Assembly (NCBI GenBank): GCA_902533655.1
Contig: CACAMX010000003.1
Span: 1-49,828 of the forward strand
From: an uncultured Bacteroidota bacterium
GTDB lineage: Bacteria; Bacteroidota; Bacteroidia; Flavobacteriales; BACL11
DNA length: 49,828 bases
Reading direction: 5' to 3'
The notes under the pieces were generated by a model. It was not told the origin of the DNA, made no database searches, and saw nothing but the letters and a program-made list of their open reading frames with translations. Both the position numbers and the translations under genes were made by a program. Positions 14,584 to 26,453 of this stretch are shown piece after piece (the stretch's first letter is position 1; each line of letters opens with the position of its first letter).

Positions 14584-15888
14584 ATGAAACAAGGCATAAA
14601 AATTATAATATTAACAATACTTATTTCTTGCTCTTTGACAAAAAAGAATGATGATATTTTATTTATAAGACCAGAGATAACTGTTGATGAAATTAAAATT
14701 TTTGATGACATAATATATGATAAAAATATTAATACTGTTCGCATTCATAAATTCAATGATCAATTAAGTAATCCAATAATTTTTCTAAACTCAAAAGATA
14801 GTTTAAAATTAAGTCTTGATGATTTTAATGATAAATACAGAAAGCTGTATTACAGAATAATTCATTGTGATAGTGAATGGAAAAAAACTGATCTGAATGA
14901 AACTGAATATTTAAATGGATTTAGTGTTAATGAAATTTACGATTATGAAAATTCCTTCAATACTAAAATAAAATACAGAAACTATTTTTTAAAAATCCCA
15001 AACAAAGAAATTGAAATTACAAAATCAGGAAATTATGTTATTCAAATAAAAGATGACGATAAAATTCTTTTAGAAAAAAAATTCTATGTCGCTGAAAATG
15101 AAGTTAATTTAAGGTCAACTGTAAACAAAGTTAAGTTAATAGAATATAGAAATACCAAACAAAATATAAATATTGAGATTGATTTAATGAATCTAAACGT
15201 TTCTGATCCTTTCTCAGAAATTAAGTTAGTGATAAAAAAAAATAACAGTAACATTGAAAAAATAGAAAATTTAAAACCATTGTTTGTTAAAGATAGAACT
15301 TTGATTTATGATTATGAAAATGAAAGTAATTTCTGGGGAGGTAACCAATTTAGATATTTTAACACATCTTCAACTAAATATCTTTCTGATAGAATAGAAA
15401 ATATAATAGTTGATAGCACAATAACTTTTGTCATAGAAGAAGATTGGCCAAGATTACTTGAAAACTATATAATTTACCCAGATATTAATGGGAATTTCTA
15501 CATTGATTGTGAAACATGTTGGAATAGCGACACAGAGTCAGAATACGTTGATGTTAAATTTAAATTAAATTATGATGAAAAAATTAGTTACGGTTCTGTT
15601 TATTTGATTGGTAATTTTACGAATTGGAACTTAAATGACAATTTTAAGCTAGATTATGATCAAATCAGCAGATCATATATTAAAACAATTAAAATTAAAC
15701 AAGGCTACTATAATTATCAATACATTTTATTAGATAATTATTCTAATTTATCAAGCTCAAACATATTTGAAGGAAGTCATTATCAAACAACAAATGATTA
15801 TTATATTTACGTTTATTTTGAGCAGGCGCAAAGTAGATATACTAGACTTGTTGGATATAAAAAAATATCATCTAAAAATTTATTATAA
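14584..15888 (+). CDS. Type IX secretion Plug-type lipoprotein (DUF5103)
   Basis: 434 residues. MKQGIKIIILTILISCSL is a lipoprotein signal with a lipobox cysteine at residue 16. The body shows the DUF5103 pattern: NPIIFLNSKDSLKLSLDDFNDKYRKLYYRIIHCDSEWKKTDL...EYLNGF, YRNYFLKIPN, SGNYVIQI, then NFWGGNQFRYFN, and a C-terminal half with a CBM/early-set-like YGSVYLIGNFTNWNLNDNFKLDYD. In Flavobacterium the Plug subunit of this family closes the SprA outer-membrane translocon. It is transcribed away from nqrA and its stop is one base before the pruA start. Function is by family; no other T9SS gene is adjacent. Confidence 0.82.
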   Translation: MKQGIKIIILTILISCSLTKKNDDILFIRPEITVDEIKIFDDIIYDKNINTVRIHKFNDQLSNPIIFLNSKDSLKLSLDDFNDKYRKLYYRIIHCDSEWKKTDLNETEYLNGFSVNEIYDYENSFNTKIKYRNYFLKIPNKEIEITKSGNYVIQIKDDDKILLEKKFYVAENEVNLRSTVNKVKLIEYRNTKQNINIEIDLMNLNVSDPFSEIKLVIKKNNSNIEKIENLKPLFVKDRTLIYDYENESNFWGGNQFRYFNTSSTKYLSDRIENIIVDSTITFVIEEDWPRLLENYIIYPDINGNFYIDCETCWNSDTESEYVDVKFKLNYDEKISYGSVYLIGNFTNWNLNDNFKLDYDQISRSYIKTIKIKQGYYNYQYILLDNYSNLSSSNIFEGSHYQTTNDYYIYVYFEQAQSRYTRLVGYKKISSKNLL

Positions 15889-15889
15889 A

Positions 15890-17518
15890 ATGAGCAAATC
15901 AATATTTAAAGTACCAACTCCAGTAAATGAAAATGTCAAAGAATACAGCAAAGACAGTGAAGAGCTAAAATTACTTCTACATGAATACGATGAAATGTAC
16001 AAGAAAGAAATTGATATTCCTATGATAATTGGTGGTAACAAGGTAACAACTAAAGAAAAAATTAATATTTATCCGCCCCATGACATAAATCATTGTGTAG
16101 GTCATTATTACTCAGGAAACAAAAATCATGTTGAAGAAGCCATAAAGGCTGCAATGAAAGCAAAAGCAAAGTGGTCTGCAATGAAATGGCAAGACAGAGC
16201 AAGTATTTTTCTAAAAGCAGCAGATTTATTAATCGGGCCATACAGAAATAAAATAAATGCTGCAACAATGATTGGTCAAAGTAAAAATGTACATCAAGCT
16301 GAGATAGATGCAGCATGTGAACTGATTGACTTTCTAAAATTTAATGTAAAATTCATGACAGAAGTTTATGAAAATCAACCCATCTCAGGAAATGGTACAT
16401 GGAACAGAATAGAGTACAGACCTCTAGAGGGATTTGTCTTTGCATTGACACCATTCAACTTCACATCAATTTGTGCTAATCTTTGTGCAGCACCCGCACT
16501 AATGGGTAATGTTGTAGTATGGAAGCCTGCAAGAACACAAATTTATTCAGCAAAAGTTATTATGGATCTTTTCAAAGAAGCTGGCTTGCCTGATGGCGTT
16601 ATTAATATGATAACTGTTGATGGATCATCTGCCGGTGATGTTATTTTTAAAAATAAGTTTTTTGCTGGTCTTCATTTTACTGGGTCTACTAAAGTATTTA
16701 ATAAATTTTGGGAGATCATTGGTAAAAATATTGACAATTATATTAATTACCCAAGAATAGTTGGAGAGACTGGTGGTAAAGATTTTATAGTAGCACATGA
16801 GTCATGTGACATTAAAGAGTTAAATACAGCAATAATAAGAGGTTCTTTTGAATTTCAAGGGCAAAAGTGTTCAGCCTCCTCCAGAGTTTATGTTCCCAAA
16901 AGTATGTGGAAAAAGCTAAAAAGAATCTTGATTAACGAATTGAAAAAAATTAAAATTGGTTCTCCCAGAGATACTCAAAATTTTATGAACGCAGTAATTT
17001 CCGAACAATCGTACAATAAAATAACAGAATATATTGAAATTTGTAAAAATTCAAATGAAACTGAAATTATTTTTGGTGGAGAATATAAAAAATCAAAAGG
17101 TTATTTTATTGAGCCCACTGTTGTATTAACCAGTCGTTCTGACTTCATAACAATGAAAGAAGAGATTTTTGGTCCTCTTGTAACAATCTTCCTATACGAT
17201 GATAATAAATGGAAAGAAATTTTAAAAATTGTTGATAATACATCTGATTATGCACTTACTGGCGCTGTTTTTTCTAAGGATCGATATGCTATTGAGGAAG
17301 CTTTAGAAATTTTACAAAATAGTGCAGGTAATTTTTATATTAATGATAAACCTACTGGAGCGGTTGTTGGTCAACAACCTTTTGGTGGTTCGAGATCTTC
17401 TGGTACAAATGACAAGGCGGGTTCGTCCATAAATTTGTATAGATGGGTTTCAGCTAGAACAATTAAAGAGACATTCAACTCAGCTAAGTCGTTTGAGTAT
17501 AGTTTCATGAAAAGCTAA
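15890..17518 (+). CDS. pruA: L-glutamate gamma-semialdehyde (1-pyrroline-5-carboxylate) dehydrogenase
   Basis: 542 residues from the ATG at 15890 (MSKSIFKVPTPVNENVKEY). The track's start at 15767 would overlap the previous gene by 122 nt and adds unrelated sequence. Aldehyde dehydrogenase motifs are clear: FALTPFNFTSICANLCAAPALMGNVVVWKPA, GLHFTGSTKVF, VGETGGKDF with the catalytic Glu, and SFEFQGQKCSASSRVY with the catalytic Cys. The sequence type fits the long mitochondrial-like P5C dehydrogenases. It oxidises glutamate semialdehyde to glutamate with NAD+, the last step of proline breakdown. The first step (proline dehydrogenase) is not in the window. It ends 21 nt from the convergent DUF3467 gene. 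Confidence 0.93.
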   Translation: MSKSIFKVPTPVNENVKEYSKDSEELKLLLHEYDEMYKKEIDIPMIIGGNKVTTKEKINIYPPHDINHCVGHYYSGNKNHVEEAIKAAMKAKAKWSAMKWQDRASIFLKAADLLIGPYRNKINAATMIGQSKNVHQAEIDAACELIDFLKFNVKFMTEVYENQPISGNGTWNRIEYRPLEGFVFALTPFNFTSICANLCAAPALMGNVVVWKPARTQIYSAKVIMDLFKEAGLPDGVINMITVDGSSAGDVIFKNKFFAGLHFTGSTKVFNKFWEIIGKNIDNYINYPRIVGETGGKDFIVAHESCDIKELNTAIIRGSFEFQGQKCSASSRVYVPKSMWKKLKRILINELKKIKIGSPRDTQNFMNAVISEQSYNKITEYIEICKNSNETEIIFGGEYKKSKGYFIEPTVVLTSRSDFITMKEEIFGPLVTIFLYDDNKWKEILKIVDNTSDYALTGAVFSKDRYAIEEALEILQNSAGNFYINDKPTGAVVGQQPFGGSRSSGTNDKAGSSINLYRWVSARTIKETFNSAKSFEYSFMKS

Positions 17519-17539
17519 TTAAAAACTCTTGAACTATAT

Positions 17540-17863
17540 CTATGCTAATGGAGTTGGACCACCAAAATTAATTGGCATATTAAAGTTTTGGTTTAGTTCT
17601 TGAATATTACCAAACTGATCTTCAAACTTTTTAATATTTTCTTCAAGAGCAGACTTTAATCTTTTAGCATGCTGTGGTGTTAACAAAATTCTCGATCTTA
17701 CTTTTGCCTTAGGAATTCCAGGCATGATTTGAATAAAATCTAATACAAACTCTGAGTTAGAATGGTTTATAACTGCTAAATTGCTGTAGATTCCAGATGC
17801 TACTTCTTCAGAGAGTTCTATGTTTATTCCTTCTTTACTATTTGATTTTTTTGTTTCCAACAA
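17540..17863 (-). CDS. DUF3467 protein downstream of rpoC, non-ATG start
   Basis: 107 residues: NIELSEEVASGIYSNLAVINHSNSEFVLDFIQIMPGIPKAKVRSRILLTPQHAKRLKSALEENIKKFEDQFG. This matches DUF3467, a small conserved protein typically encoded right after rpoC in Bacteroidetes; its function is not established, and a link with transcription is suggested only by location. It has no usable ATG: the first in-frame Met is about residue 47, well inside the conserved region. Between the upstream in-frame stop and the conserved part, only the paired TTG codons at 17863-17858 (or ATA) can start it. It follows rpoC by 2 nt. Confidence 0.88.
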   Translation of the reverse strand: MLETKKSNSKEGINIELSEEVASGIYSNLAVINHSNSEFVLDFIQIMPGIPKAKVRSRILLTPQHAKRLKSALEENIKKFEDQFGNIQELNQNFNMPINFGGPTPLA

Positions 17864-17865
17864 TA

Positions 17866-20800
17866 TTATTTTTCATTTAATAATTCGTTAACTTCTTCTT
17901 CAATTTCAAATTCATTATTAAATTCGATTTTCGAACCTACAAGAATCTCATCAGCATGAACCATTCCTGTACCTGCGGGAATTTTCTTTCCGACAATGAC
18001 ATTTTCTTTAAGTCCTTTTAGTGTGTCTCTCTTTGCATTTATTGCAGCTTCATTTAAAACTTTAGTTGTTTGTTGAAAAGAGGCAGCTGAGATCCAACTA
18101 TCAGTTTGTAGTGAAGCTCTTGTAATACCTTGCAAAACAGGTTTTGAAACAGCAGGAGTGACATCTCTAGAAACAACGAGTTTTAAATCATCTCTCTTTA
18201 GTCTTGAGTTTTCCTCTCTAAGTTTTCTTGAATCAATAATTTGACCTACTTTAAGGTTATTTGAATCACCTGAGTCAACAACATATTTTTTTCCAAAAAT
18301 AGAATCATTATATTCCATAAAATCATCCTTGGAAATAAGTTGCTTTTCAAGAAATATTGTATCTCCTGAATCAGTTATCTCAACTTTTCTTAACATTTGC
18401 CTTACTAATACTTCAAAGTGCTTATCATTAATCTTAACACCCTGAAGTCTATAAACATCTTGAATTTCATTTACGATATATTCTTGTACAGCAGTAACTC
18501 CTTTTATTGAAAGGATATCAGACGGTGTAACTACACCATCACATAAAGGAGTACCTGCTTTCACAAAATCATTTTCTTGAACTAAAATATGCCTAGAAAG
18601 TTTAATTAGATATTTTTTTATTTCATTACTTTTAGATGTAATTATTATTTCTTTGTTTCCTCTTTTAATCTTGCCGAAACTTACAATACCATCAATCTCA
18701 GAAACAACTGCAGGATTTGATGGATTTCTAGCTTCAAACATTTCAGTTACTCTGGGTAATCCTCCTGTAATGTCTCCTGATGCATTTGCAGATCTAGGCA
18801 TCTTAGCAATAATAGTTCCTGCCTTTATTTTCTCTTTCTCAGAAACAATTACATGTGCTCCTACCGGAACGTTGTAAGTCCTATTATCCTTTTTTTCAAC
18901 TACTGATATTGAGGGTGATAAAGTCTTAGATCTGCTATCAATAATAACTTTTTCCTTGTAACCTGTTTGCTCATCAGATTCAACTCTGTATGTAGTACCT
19001 TCAATAATGTCTCCAAAGGTGACTTTTCCATCTATCTCAGAAATTATAAGTGCGTTATATGGATCCCATTCACAAATTTTTTGACCAATCTTAACATCTC
19101 CTTCTTTGATATGTATTGTAGAGCCGTATGGGATAACATGTGATGCTAAGACATTTCCATATTGCTTATCTAAAAATCTTAATTCTGCTGTTCTACTAAT
19201 TACTATCTCAATTTTTTTTCCATTTTCATCTTTAGTGTTTACTGTCTTTAAATCATCGATTTGAACTAAACAATCAGATTTAGCAGTAATGTTAGCATCA
19301 ACTTCAGACCTTGATGCTGTTCCTCCAACATGAAAGGTCCTTAATGTAAGCTGTGTTCCAGGCTCACCAATTGATTGTGCTGCCACAATTCCTATAGGTT
19401 CACCTGTTTGTGCTAATCTAGCAGATCCTAAACTAACACCATAACACTTAGCACATATCCCTCTCTTACTTTGACATGTGAGTGCAGACCTAACTTCTAT
19501 TGAATCATATCCAGAATCTTCAATTAAAATTGCACTGTTTTCATCAATAATTTCACCAGCAGGCAATACACTTCCATCGATTGGAACATCATTTAACAAA
19601 GTTCTACCAATAATTCTATCTTTCAAAGACTCTATTACCTCTTGATTATTTTTTAAAGAACTTACTTCTATTCCACGAAGTGTTCCACAATCATTTTCAA
19701 CAACAATCACATCTTGCGCAACATCTACTAATCTTCTAGTCAAATAACCCGCGTCCGCTGTTTTTAAAGCAGTATCCGCAAGACCTTTTCTAGCACCATG
19801 CGTTGAAATGAAATATTCTAAAATTGACAAACCTTCGCTAAAATTAGTTACAATTGGATTTTCAATAATTGACTCTCCATGATCACCCGATTTTTTTGGT
19901 TTTGCCATGAGACCTCTCATACCTGAAAGCTGTCTTATTTGCTCTTTGGAGCCTCTGGCGCCAGAATCAAGCATCATGTAAACAGAATTAAATCCTTGTT
20001 TATCAGAACTAATTTTTGACATAACAGTCTCAGTTAGTCTAGCATTTGTATTTGTCCAAACATCGATAACCTGATTGTATCTCTCATTGTTAGTAATAAA
20101 ACCCATTTGATAGTTTGATTTTATTTCATCAACTTGGTTGTTAGCTTTATTTATTAGCTCTTCTTTTTCATCAGGAACAATAACATCTCCCAAATTAAAA
20201 GATAATCCACCTTTAAAAGCCATCTCAAATCCTGCTTTCTTAATTTTATCCAAAAAGAACACAGTATCAGCAACTCCAAACTTATCGAGAATATCGCCAA
20301 TGATTGATCTGAGTGATTTTTTTGTCAGTAACTCATTAACAAAGTCTGCACCCTCAGGCAATAGTTCATTAAATAATGACCTACCCACTGTTGTTTCAAT
20401 AATTATTTTCTTGTATCTTAATTTGATAATAGCATGTAAATCAACTTTCTTTTCATTATATGCAATTCTAACCTCTTGAGGTGAATAAAATGTAATGCCT
20501 TCACCTTTTACTTTTACTTCATCAGTAGATTTTTTACTTTTTGTCATGTAATACAATCCAAGAACCATATCTTGTGAAGGAACAGTAATTGGAGCTCCAT
20601 TAGCAGGGTTAAGAATATTGTGCGAGGCTAACATCAACATTTGTGCTTCAAGTATTGCAGCGGAACCAAGTGGTAAATGAACAGCCATTTGATCACCATC
20701 AAAATCAGCATTAAATGCTGTACATACCAAAGGATGGAGTTGGATAGCCTTTCCTTCAATCATTTTGGGTTGAAATGCTTGTATACCTAATCTGTGTAAT

Positions 20801-22137
20801 GTTGGAGCTCTGTTTAAAAGTACTGGATGTCCTTTCATTACGTTCTCTAAAATATCCCAAACAACAGCTTCTCTAGAGTCAACAATTTTTTTTGCAGTTT
20901 TTACAGTTTTAACAATCCCTCTTTCGATGAGCTTTCTAATAATAAATGGTTTATATAATTCAGCTGCCATTTCTTTAGGAATACCACATTCATGCATTTC
21001 TAACTCAGGACCAACTACAATAACAGACCTTGCAGAATAGTCAACTCTCTTTCCTAATAAATTTTGTCTAAATCTTCCTTGCTTTCCTTTAAGTGAATCT
21101 GACAAAGATTTGAGTGCCCTATTACCATCTGCTTTGACAGCAGATGATTTTCTTGAGTTATCAAAGAGTGCATCTACAGATTCTTGTAACATTCTTTTCT
21201 CATTTCTGAGTATTATATCTGGTGCATTTATTTCCATTAACCTTTTAAGCCTGTTATTTCTGATTATAACTCTTCTATACAGATCGTTTAAGTCAGAAGT
21301 TGCGAATCTACCGCCATCAAGAGGCACAAGTGGTCTTAGCTCGGGTGGGATAACTGGTATTACCTTGATAGTCATCCATTCTGGTCGATTTTCAGAGTGG
21401 CTGTTAGCATCTCTGAACGCTTCAACAACTTGTAGTCTTTTTAATGCTTCAGCTTTTCTTTGCTGTGAAGTTTCTGTATTTGCTCTATCTCTAAGCTCGT
21501 ATGATAGCAAATCAAGATCTAACCTAGCTAACAAATCATGTATTGCTTCAGCACCCATTTTTGCAATAAACTTGCTTGGGTCTTCATCGGATAAATATTG
21601 ATTTTCAGCAGGTAATTTATCTAAAATATTTAGGTACTCTTCTTCAGTTAGAAAGTCCATTTTTTTGATTTCTTCACCTTCTTCATTAGTAATACCATCT
21701 ACAGTTTGTATCACAACATATCTTTCATAGTAGACAATCATGTCTAACTTTTTGGAAGGAAGACCAAGAAGATAACCTATTTTATTGGGAAGTGTTCTGA
21801 AATACCAAATGTGTGCAACAGGTACAACTAGATTAATATGTCCTATCCTTTGTCTTCTTACCTTCTTTTCAGTTACTTCAACTCCACATCTATCGCAAAT
21901 TATACCTCTATATCTAATTCTCTTGTATTTACCACAATGACATTCATAGTCTTTTGTTGGCCCAAAAACCCTTTCACAAAAAAGTCCACCAATTTCTGGC
22001 TTGTATGTTCTATAATTTATTGTTTCAGGTTTAACAACCTCACCATGAGATTTTGCTAAAACGTCTTCAGGTGATGACAAACTAATTTTTAATGTTGTAA
22101 AATCAAGATTTTGAGAATTGTTTTTTATATTTTTCAT
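17866..22137 (-). CDS. rpoC: DNA-directed RNA polymerase subunit beta'
   Basis: 1423 residues, normal for Bacteroidetes. The N-terminal zinc site [24 protein letters not shown], the active-site [15 protein letters not shown] holding the catalytic Mg2+, the second zinc site [13 protein letters not shown], the trigger-loop/bridge-helix regions ([22 protein letters not shown] and [16 protein letters not shown]) and the C-terminal [17 protein letters not shown] are all present. It is the largest subunit of RNA polymerase. It starts 10 nt after rpoB and is followed at 2 nt by DUF3467. Confidence 0.98.
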   Translation of the reverse strand: MKNIKNNSQNLDFTTLKISLSSPEDVLAKSHGEVVKPETINYRTYKPEIGGLFCERVFGPTKDYECHCGKYKRIRYRGIICDRCGVEVTEKKVRRQRIGHINLVVPVAHIWYFRTLPNKIGYLLGLPSKKLDMIVYYERYVVIQTVDGITNEEGEEIKKMDFLTEEEYLNILDKLPAENQYLSDEDPSKFIAKMGAEAIHDLLARLDLDLLSYELRDRANTETSQQRKAEALKRLQVVEAFRDANSHSENRPEWMTIKVIPVIPPELRPLVPLDGGRFATSDLNDLYRRVIIRNNRLKRLMEINAPDIILRNEKRMLQESVDALFDNSRKSSAVKADGNRALKSLSDSLKGKQGRFRQNLLGKRVDYSARSVIVVGPELEMHECGIPKEMAAELYKPFIIRKLIERGIVKTVKTAKKIVDSREAVVWDILENVMKGHPVLLNRAPTLHRLGIQAFQPKMIEGKAIQLHPLVCTAFNADFDGDQMAVHLPLGSAAILEAQMLMLASHNILNPANGAPITVPSQDMVLGLYYMTKSKKSTDEVKVKGEGITFYSPQEVRIAYNEKKVDLHAIIKLRYKKIIIETTVGRSLFNELLPEGADFVNELLTKKSLRSIIGDILDKFGVADTVFFLDKIKKAGFEMAFKGGLSFNLGDVIVPDEKEELINKANNQVDEIKSNYQMGFITNNERYNQVIDVWTNTNARLTETVMSKISSDKQGFNSVYMMLDSGARGSKEQIRQLSGMRGLMAKPKKSGDHGESIIENPIVTNFSEGLSILEYFISTHGARKGLADTALKTADAGYLTRRLVDVAQDVIVVENDCGTLRGIEVSSLKNNQEVIESLKDRIIGRTLLNDVPIDGSVLPAGEIIDENSAILIEDSGYDSIEVRSALTCQSKRGICAKCYGVSLGSARLAQTGEPIGIVAAQSIGEPGTQLTLRTFHVGGTASRSEVDANITAKSDCLVQIDDLKTVNTKDENGKKIEIVISRTAELRFLDKQYGNVLASHVIPYGSTIHIKEGDVKIGQKICEWDPYNALIISEIDGKVTFGDIIEGTTYRVESDEQTGYKEKVIIDSRSKTLSPSISVVEKKDNRTYNVPVGAHVIVSEKEKIKAGTIIAKMPRSANASGDITGGLPRVTEMFEARNPSNPAVVSEIDGIVSFGKIKRGNKEIIITSKSNEIKKYLIKLSRHILVQENDFVKAGTPLCDGVVTPSDILSIKGVTAVQEYIVNEIQDVYRLQGVKINDKHFEVLVRQMLRKVEITDSGDTIFLEKQLISKDDFMEYNDSIFGKKYVVDSGDSNNLKVGQIIDSRKLREENSRLKRDDLKLVVSRDVTPAVSKPVLQGITRASLQTDSWISAASFQQTTKVLNEAAINAKRDTLKGLKENVIVGKKIPAGTGMVHADEILVGSKIEFNNEFEIEEEVNELLNEK

Positions 22138-22147
22138 TTATTAATTT

Positions 22148-25100
22148 TTATTCAAATGATACTTTCAATCCAAGTCCATTAAGTTCATGTAATAGAACAT
22201 TAAATGATTCTGGGATATTCGCAACTGGCAGCTCTTTACCTTTGACGATACTTTCAAATGTTTTTGCTCTTCCAGTAACATCGTCAGATTTTAATGTTAA
22301 CATTTCTTGTAGAATATTTGATGCTCCGTAACCCTCTAATGCCCAAACCTCCATCTCACCTAATCTCTGACCACCAAACTGAGCCTTTCCACCTAGGGGT
22401 TGTTGAGTAATTAGTGAGTAAGGTCCAATTGATCTAGCATGCATTTTATCATCAATAAGATGACCAAGTTTAAGCATGTAAATAACACCAACAGTTGCAG
22501 GTTGCTCAAACTTTTCTCCTGTTCCACCATCAAATAAATAGGTTTGCCCAAGTCTAGGTAGCTTAGCTTCATCTGTCTCAATGTTTATTTGATCAATAGT
22601 AGCACCATCAAAAACTGGAGTAAAGTATTTCTTGTTTAATTTCAGTCCAGCCCATCCTAGAATGGTTTCATAAATTTGTCCGAGATTCATCCTAGATGGA
22701 ACTCCTAGGGGGTTCAAGATAATATCAACAGGTGTTCCATCATCCAAATATGGCATATCTTCATCTCGAACAACTCTTGATACTATACCTTTATTTCCAT
22801 GCCTACCTGCAAGTTTGTCACCAACTTTAACTTTTCTCTTTTTTGCAACTTGAACTTTAGCGAGTTGTAATACACCTTTTGGTAATTCATCACCAACAGT
22901 TATTGAAAATAGATCTCTTCTATAATCTCCATAAACTTCATTGTATTTTCTAACATAGTTCTGAATGAGTAGTTTGACTAAATTATTGTTGTCGTCTTTC
23001 ATAGTCCACAAGTCAGGATCTACAATTAAATAGTTAACATCTGTGAGTATTTTCTTTGTAAATTTTACACTTTTTTCAATGACAACTTCACCTAAGATAT
23101 TTTTAACACCTCTTGTAGCCTTTCCACCTATTACAGAGTAAAGTTTTGAAACCAACAAAGACTTCAAATCCTTGGTTGTTGATTTAAATGAATTCTCAAT
23201 AGCTTCAACTTTTTCTTTGTCGTATTCTCTATCTTTTTTGGTTTTTAAAGATTTCGAAAATAAAGACTTGCTGATTACAACACCTTGATGCGATGGCTTT
23301 GCTTTTAACGAAGCATCTTTTACATCACCAGCTTTTTCTCCAAATATAGCTCTCAAAAGCTTTTCTTCAGGTGTTGGATCTGATTCTCCTTTCGGCGTTA
23401 TTTTACCAATTAAAATATCTCCTGTTTTAATTTTAGTTCCAACCCTAATCATTCCATTTTCATCTAAATCTTTTGTTGCAATTTCACTAATGTTAGGGAT
23501 GTCGGCAGTTAATTCTTCAGCTCCCCTTTTAGTTTCTCTTACACTTACTGAATGTTCTTCAATGTGTAAAGAAGTAAATAAATCTTCTCTTACAACTCTT
23601 TCAGATAAAACTATAGCATCCTCAAAATTATATCCTTTCCAAGGCATGAATGCCACTTTCAAATTTCTTCCAATTGCTAACTCACCATTTTCTGTTGCGT
23701 AACCTTCACATAAAACTTGCCCTTTTTTTATTTTATCTCCAACTCTGACTATTGGTCTAATGTTTATACAAGTATTCTGGTTGGTTTTTTTAAACTTGGT
23801 AAGAAAATAATCTTTTTCTAGACTATCAAAACTTATTAATTCTTCATCTTTATTTTTTTTGTATTTAACACTAATTTTATTAGCATCAACATAAGTAACC
23901 TCACCACTTCCTTCAGCATTAATTAGAGTTCTTGAGTCTTTGGCAACATGAGGTTCTAAACCTGTTCCTACAATTGGAGCTTCAGTTTTTAGCAGGGGAA
24001 CCGCTTGTCTCATCATGTTAGAGCCCATTAGTGCTCTATTTGCATCATCATGCTCTAAAAATGGTATAAGTGACGCGGCTATAGACGCAATTTGATTTGG
24101 AGCAACATCCATTAAGTCTACATTATCTGGTTCAGTCACCATATAATCTGACTCTTTTCTAGACTTTATTCTACTAGACATAAAGTTTCCATTGTTGTCT
24201 AATGGGGCGTTTGCTTGAGCTATTATTTTATTTTCTTCTTCTTCGGCGCTAATGTATTTAGGTTCTGAATGCATATCAACTTTACCTTTAATTAAGGTTC
24301 TGTATGGGGTTTCAATAAAACCCAATTTATTGACCTTTGCGTAAACGCAAAGAGATGAAATAAGTCCAATGTTAGGACCCTCGGGTGTTTCAATTGGACA
24401 TAATCTACCATAATGTGTATAGTGAACATCTCTTACCTCAAAACCAGCTCTTTCTCTTGAGAGGCCACCGGGTCCTAAAGCAGAAACTCTTCTTTTGTGA
24501 GTTACTTCAGCCAGAGGATTTGTTTGATCCATAAATTGGGACAACTGACTTGTTCCAAAGAAAGAATTAATTACTGAAGATAAAGTTTTTGCATTAATTA
24601 AATCAATTGGTGTAAACACTTCATTATCTCTGACATTCATTCTCTCTCTTATTGTTCTTGCCATTCTATTTAACCCCACAGTGAATTGAGAAGATAACTG
24701 TTCTCCTACTGTTCTAACTCTCCTGTTTGATAAATGATCTATGTCGTCGACATCAACTTTTGAGTTAACAAGATGAATTAGGTTTTTGATAATCGATACA
24801 ATATCTTCATTTGTTAGTACATGCTTCTCTAAGTCTATATCAAGTTTGAGTCTCTTGTTAATCCTGTATCTTCCTACATGGCCAAGACTATACCTTTGAT
24901 CAGAAAAAAATAATTTATCAATTATTCCCCTAGCAGTTTCATCGTCAGGTGCCTCAGCAGACCTTAGTTGTCTGTAAATATGACGAATTGCTTCGATTTC
25001 TGAATTCGAAGGATCTTTCTGTAATGTATTATGAATAAGAGAGTGGTCAGCAATATCATTGTCTGACTTGTGAAGTAATATTGTCTCGCAACCAGAATTA

Positions 25101-25957
25101 ATTATCTCATCAACATGACTATTTTCTAAGATGATATCTCTATCGAGGATTACTTCGTTTCTTTCAATTGGCACAAGTTCTCCTGTATCCTCGTCAACAA
25201 AATCATCAACCCATGATTTTAGCACTCTTGCCGCTAACTTTCTACCAATTACCCTCTTTAATCCACTCTTCGTTACTTTAACTTCATCAGCTAGATCAAA
25301 TATTTCTAGTATATCTCTATCGCTTTCAAAGCCAATAGCACGAAGTAATGTTGTAACAGGCAACTTCTTCTTTCTATCAATGTATGCATACATGACGTTG
25401 TTTATGTCAGTAGTGAACTCAATCCAAGAACCCTTGAACGGAATTACTCTTGCAGAATATAGCTTAGTACCATTAGAATGAAAGCTTTGACCAAAGAACA
25501 CGCCAGGTGATCTGTGTAATTGTGATACAACAACTCTTTCAGCACCATTTATTAAGAACGTCCCTTTAGGGGTCATAATTGGTATATTACCAAAATAAAC
25601 ATCTTGAACAATTGTTTCAAAATCCTCATGATCAGGGTCTGTACAATAGAGCTTGAGCTTTACTTTTAATGGAACCTTGAATGTCAAACCCCTTTCAATG
25701 CATTCCTCGATGTTGTATCTAGGAGGGTCAATAGTATAATCTACAAATTCAAGAACAAAATTATTTCTTGAATCAGTAATGGGAAAAAGTTCTTGAAAGG
25801 TTTTGTATAACCCCTCTTGTTTTCTTTCTTCCAAAGTTGTTCCAATCTTAAAGAAAGACTGAAAACTCTTAAGTTGAATGTCAAGGAAATCAGGGTAATC
25901 AACAATTGAGGAAATTTTAGCAAAATTAGTTCTATCTTTAGAGGTATATTTTTTCAA
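22148..25957 (-). CDS. rpoB: DNA-directed RNA polymerase subunit beta
   Basis: 1269 residues. Conserved segments run in the expected order: [27 protein letters not shown], the rifampicin region [78 protein letters not shown] and the C-terminal [18 protein letters not shown]. At the usual rifampicin-contact sites I see the sensitive-type residues (Asp in MDQTN, His in THKRR, Ser in VSALG). It sits between rplL and rpoC and may have its own extra promoter in the 72-nt gap after rplL. Confidence 0.98.
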   Translation of the reverse strand: MKKYTSKDRTNFAKISSIVDYPDFLDIQLKSFQSFFKIGTTLEERKQEGLYKTFQELFPITDSRNNFVLEFVDYTIDPPRYNIEECIERGLTFKVPLKVKLKLYCTDPDHEDFETIVQDVYFGNIPIMTPKGTFLINGAERVVVSQLHRSPGVFFGQSFHSNGTKLYSARVIPFKGSWIEFTTDINNVMYAYIDRKKKLPVTTLLRAIGFESDRDILEIFDLADEVKVTKSGLKRVIGRKLAARVLKSWVDDFVDEDTGELVPIERNEVILDRDIILENSHVDEIINSGCETILLHKSDNDIADHSLIHNTLQKDPSNSEIEAIRHIYRQLRSAEAPDDETARGIIDKLFFSDQRYSLGHVGRYRINKRLKLDIDLEKHVLTNEDIVSIIKNLIHLVNSKVDVDDIDHLSNRRVRTVGEQLSSQFTVGLNRMARTIRERMNVRDNEVFTPIDLINAKTLSSVINSFFGTSQLSQFMDQTNPLAEVTHKRRVSALGPGGLSRERAGFEVRDVHYTHYGRLCPIETPEGPNIGLISSLCVYAKVNKLGFIETPYRTLIKGKVDMHSEPKYISAEEEENKIIAQANAPLDNNGNFMSSRIKSRKESDYMVTEPDNVDLMDVAPNQIASIAASLIPFLEHDDANRALMGSNMMRQAVPLLKTEAPIVGTGLEPHVAKDSRTLINAEGSGEVTYVDANKISVKYKKNKDEELISFDSLEKDYFLTKFKKTNQNTCINIRPIVRVGDKIKKGQVLCEGYATENGELAIGRNLKVAFMPWKGYNFEDAIVLSERVVREDLFTSLHIEEHSVSVRETKRGAEELTADIPNISEIATKDLDENGMIRVGTKIKTGDILIGKITPKGESDPTPEEKLLRAIFGEKAGDVKDASLKAKPSHQGVVISKSLFSKSLKTKKDREYDKEKVEAIENSFKSTTKDLKSLLVSKLYSVIGGKATRGVKNILGEVVIEKSVKFTKKILTDVNYLIVDPDLWTMKDDNNNLVKLLIQNYVRKYNEVYGDYRRDLFSITVGDELPKGVLQLAKVQVAKKRKVKVGDKLAGRHGNKGIVSRVVRDEDMPYLDDGTPVDIILNPLGVPSRMNLGQIYETILGWAGLKLNKKYFTPVFDGATIDQINIETDEAKLPRLGQTYLFDGGTGEKFEQPATVGVIYMLKLGHLIDDKMHARSIGPYSLITQQPLGGKAQFGGQRLGEMEVWALEGYGASNILQEMLTLKSDDVTGRAKTFESIVKGKELPVANIPESFNVLLHELNGLGLKVSFE

Positions 25958-26000
25958 TTTTTTTTTTGGTTTTTGTTAGAAATTTTATTGATAGTTTACT

Positions 26001-26008
26001 CAAAAATA
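26001..26008 (-). promoter_or_regulatory. Possible internal promoter box (TATTTTTG) before rpoB
   Basis: In the 72-nt rplL-rpoB gap the minus strand reads TATTTTTG, an exact TAnnTTTG. It ends 43 nt before the rpoB ATG. No clear -33 TTG is seen and the gap is AT-rich, so chance occurrence is possible. No RNase III-like hairpin or attenuator, as found in some bacteria at this junction, was visible. Confidence 0.3.
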
Positions 26009-26029
26009 ATTAAGAGTTGTTAAGTTGAA

Positions 26030-26413
26030 CTACTTTAATTCAACCTCAGCTCCGGCATCTTCTAAAGCTTTCTTTACTCCTTCTGCTTCTTCTTTACTAA
26101 CACCTTCTTTCACTGCTTTTGGAGCGCTATCAACTATTTCCTTAGCCTCTTTTAAACCAAGTCCAGTTAACTCTTTAACTGCTTTCACAACTTGCAATTT
26201 TGAACCACCGGCTGCTTTTAATATAATATCGAATTCACTTTTTTCTTCAGCTTGGTCAGCACCACCTGCGGTAGCTCCTGGCGCTGCTGCAACTGCTACA
26301 GCTGCCGCTGCTGGTTCAATTCCATATTCTTCTTTTAATATGTTCGCTAGTTCATTTACCTCCTTTACTGAGAGATTAACTAACTTTTCTGCGAAATCTT
26401 TTATATCTGCCAT
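26030..26413 (-). CDS. rplL: Ribosomal protein L7/L12
   Basis: 127 residues. The N-terminal dimerisation segment ([25 protein letters not shown]) is followed by the alanine/glycine-rich hinge ([17 protein letters not shown]) and the C-terminal factor-binding domain ([40 protein letters not shown]). L7/L12 forms the ribosomal stalk that recruits EF-Tu and EF-G. It follows rplJ by 40 nt. Confidence 0.97.
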   Translation of the reverse strand: MADIKDFAEKLVNLSVKEVNELANILKEEYGIEPAAAAVAVAAAPGATAGGADQAEEKSEFDIILKAAGGSKLQVVKAVKELTGLGLKEAKEIVDSAPKAVKEGVSKEEAEGVKKALEDAGAEVELK

Positions 26414-26453
26414 TTTTTTTGTTTTTAGTTATTATTGATTTTAATGTTATTAA

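Noticed and set aside
15767-15889. Track start of pruA at 15767
   Set aside because: It would lie inside the DUF5103 coding region in another frame; the family N terminus begins at the ATG at 15890.
21110-21601. 163-aa plus-strand ORF opposite rpoC (and similar ones at 18653, 20138, 25131)
   Set aside because: They are antisense shadows of a strongly conserved gene, have no family features, and no promoter or neighbour support.
26025-26438. 137-aa Ala/Ser/Phe-rich plus-strand ORF over rplL
   Set aside because: It is the complement of the alanine-rich hinge and charged regions of L7/L12; composition is fully explained by the opposite strand.
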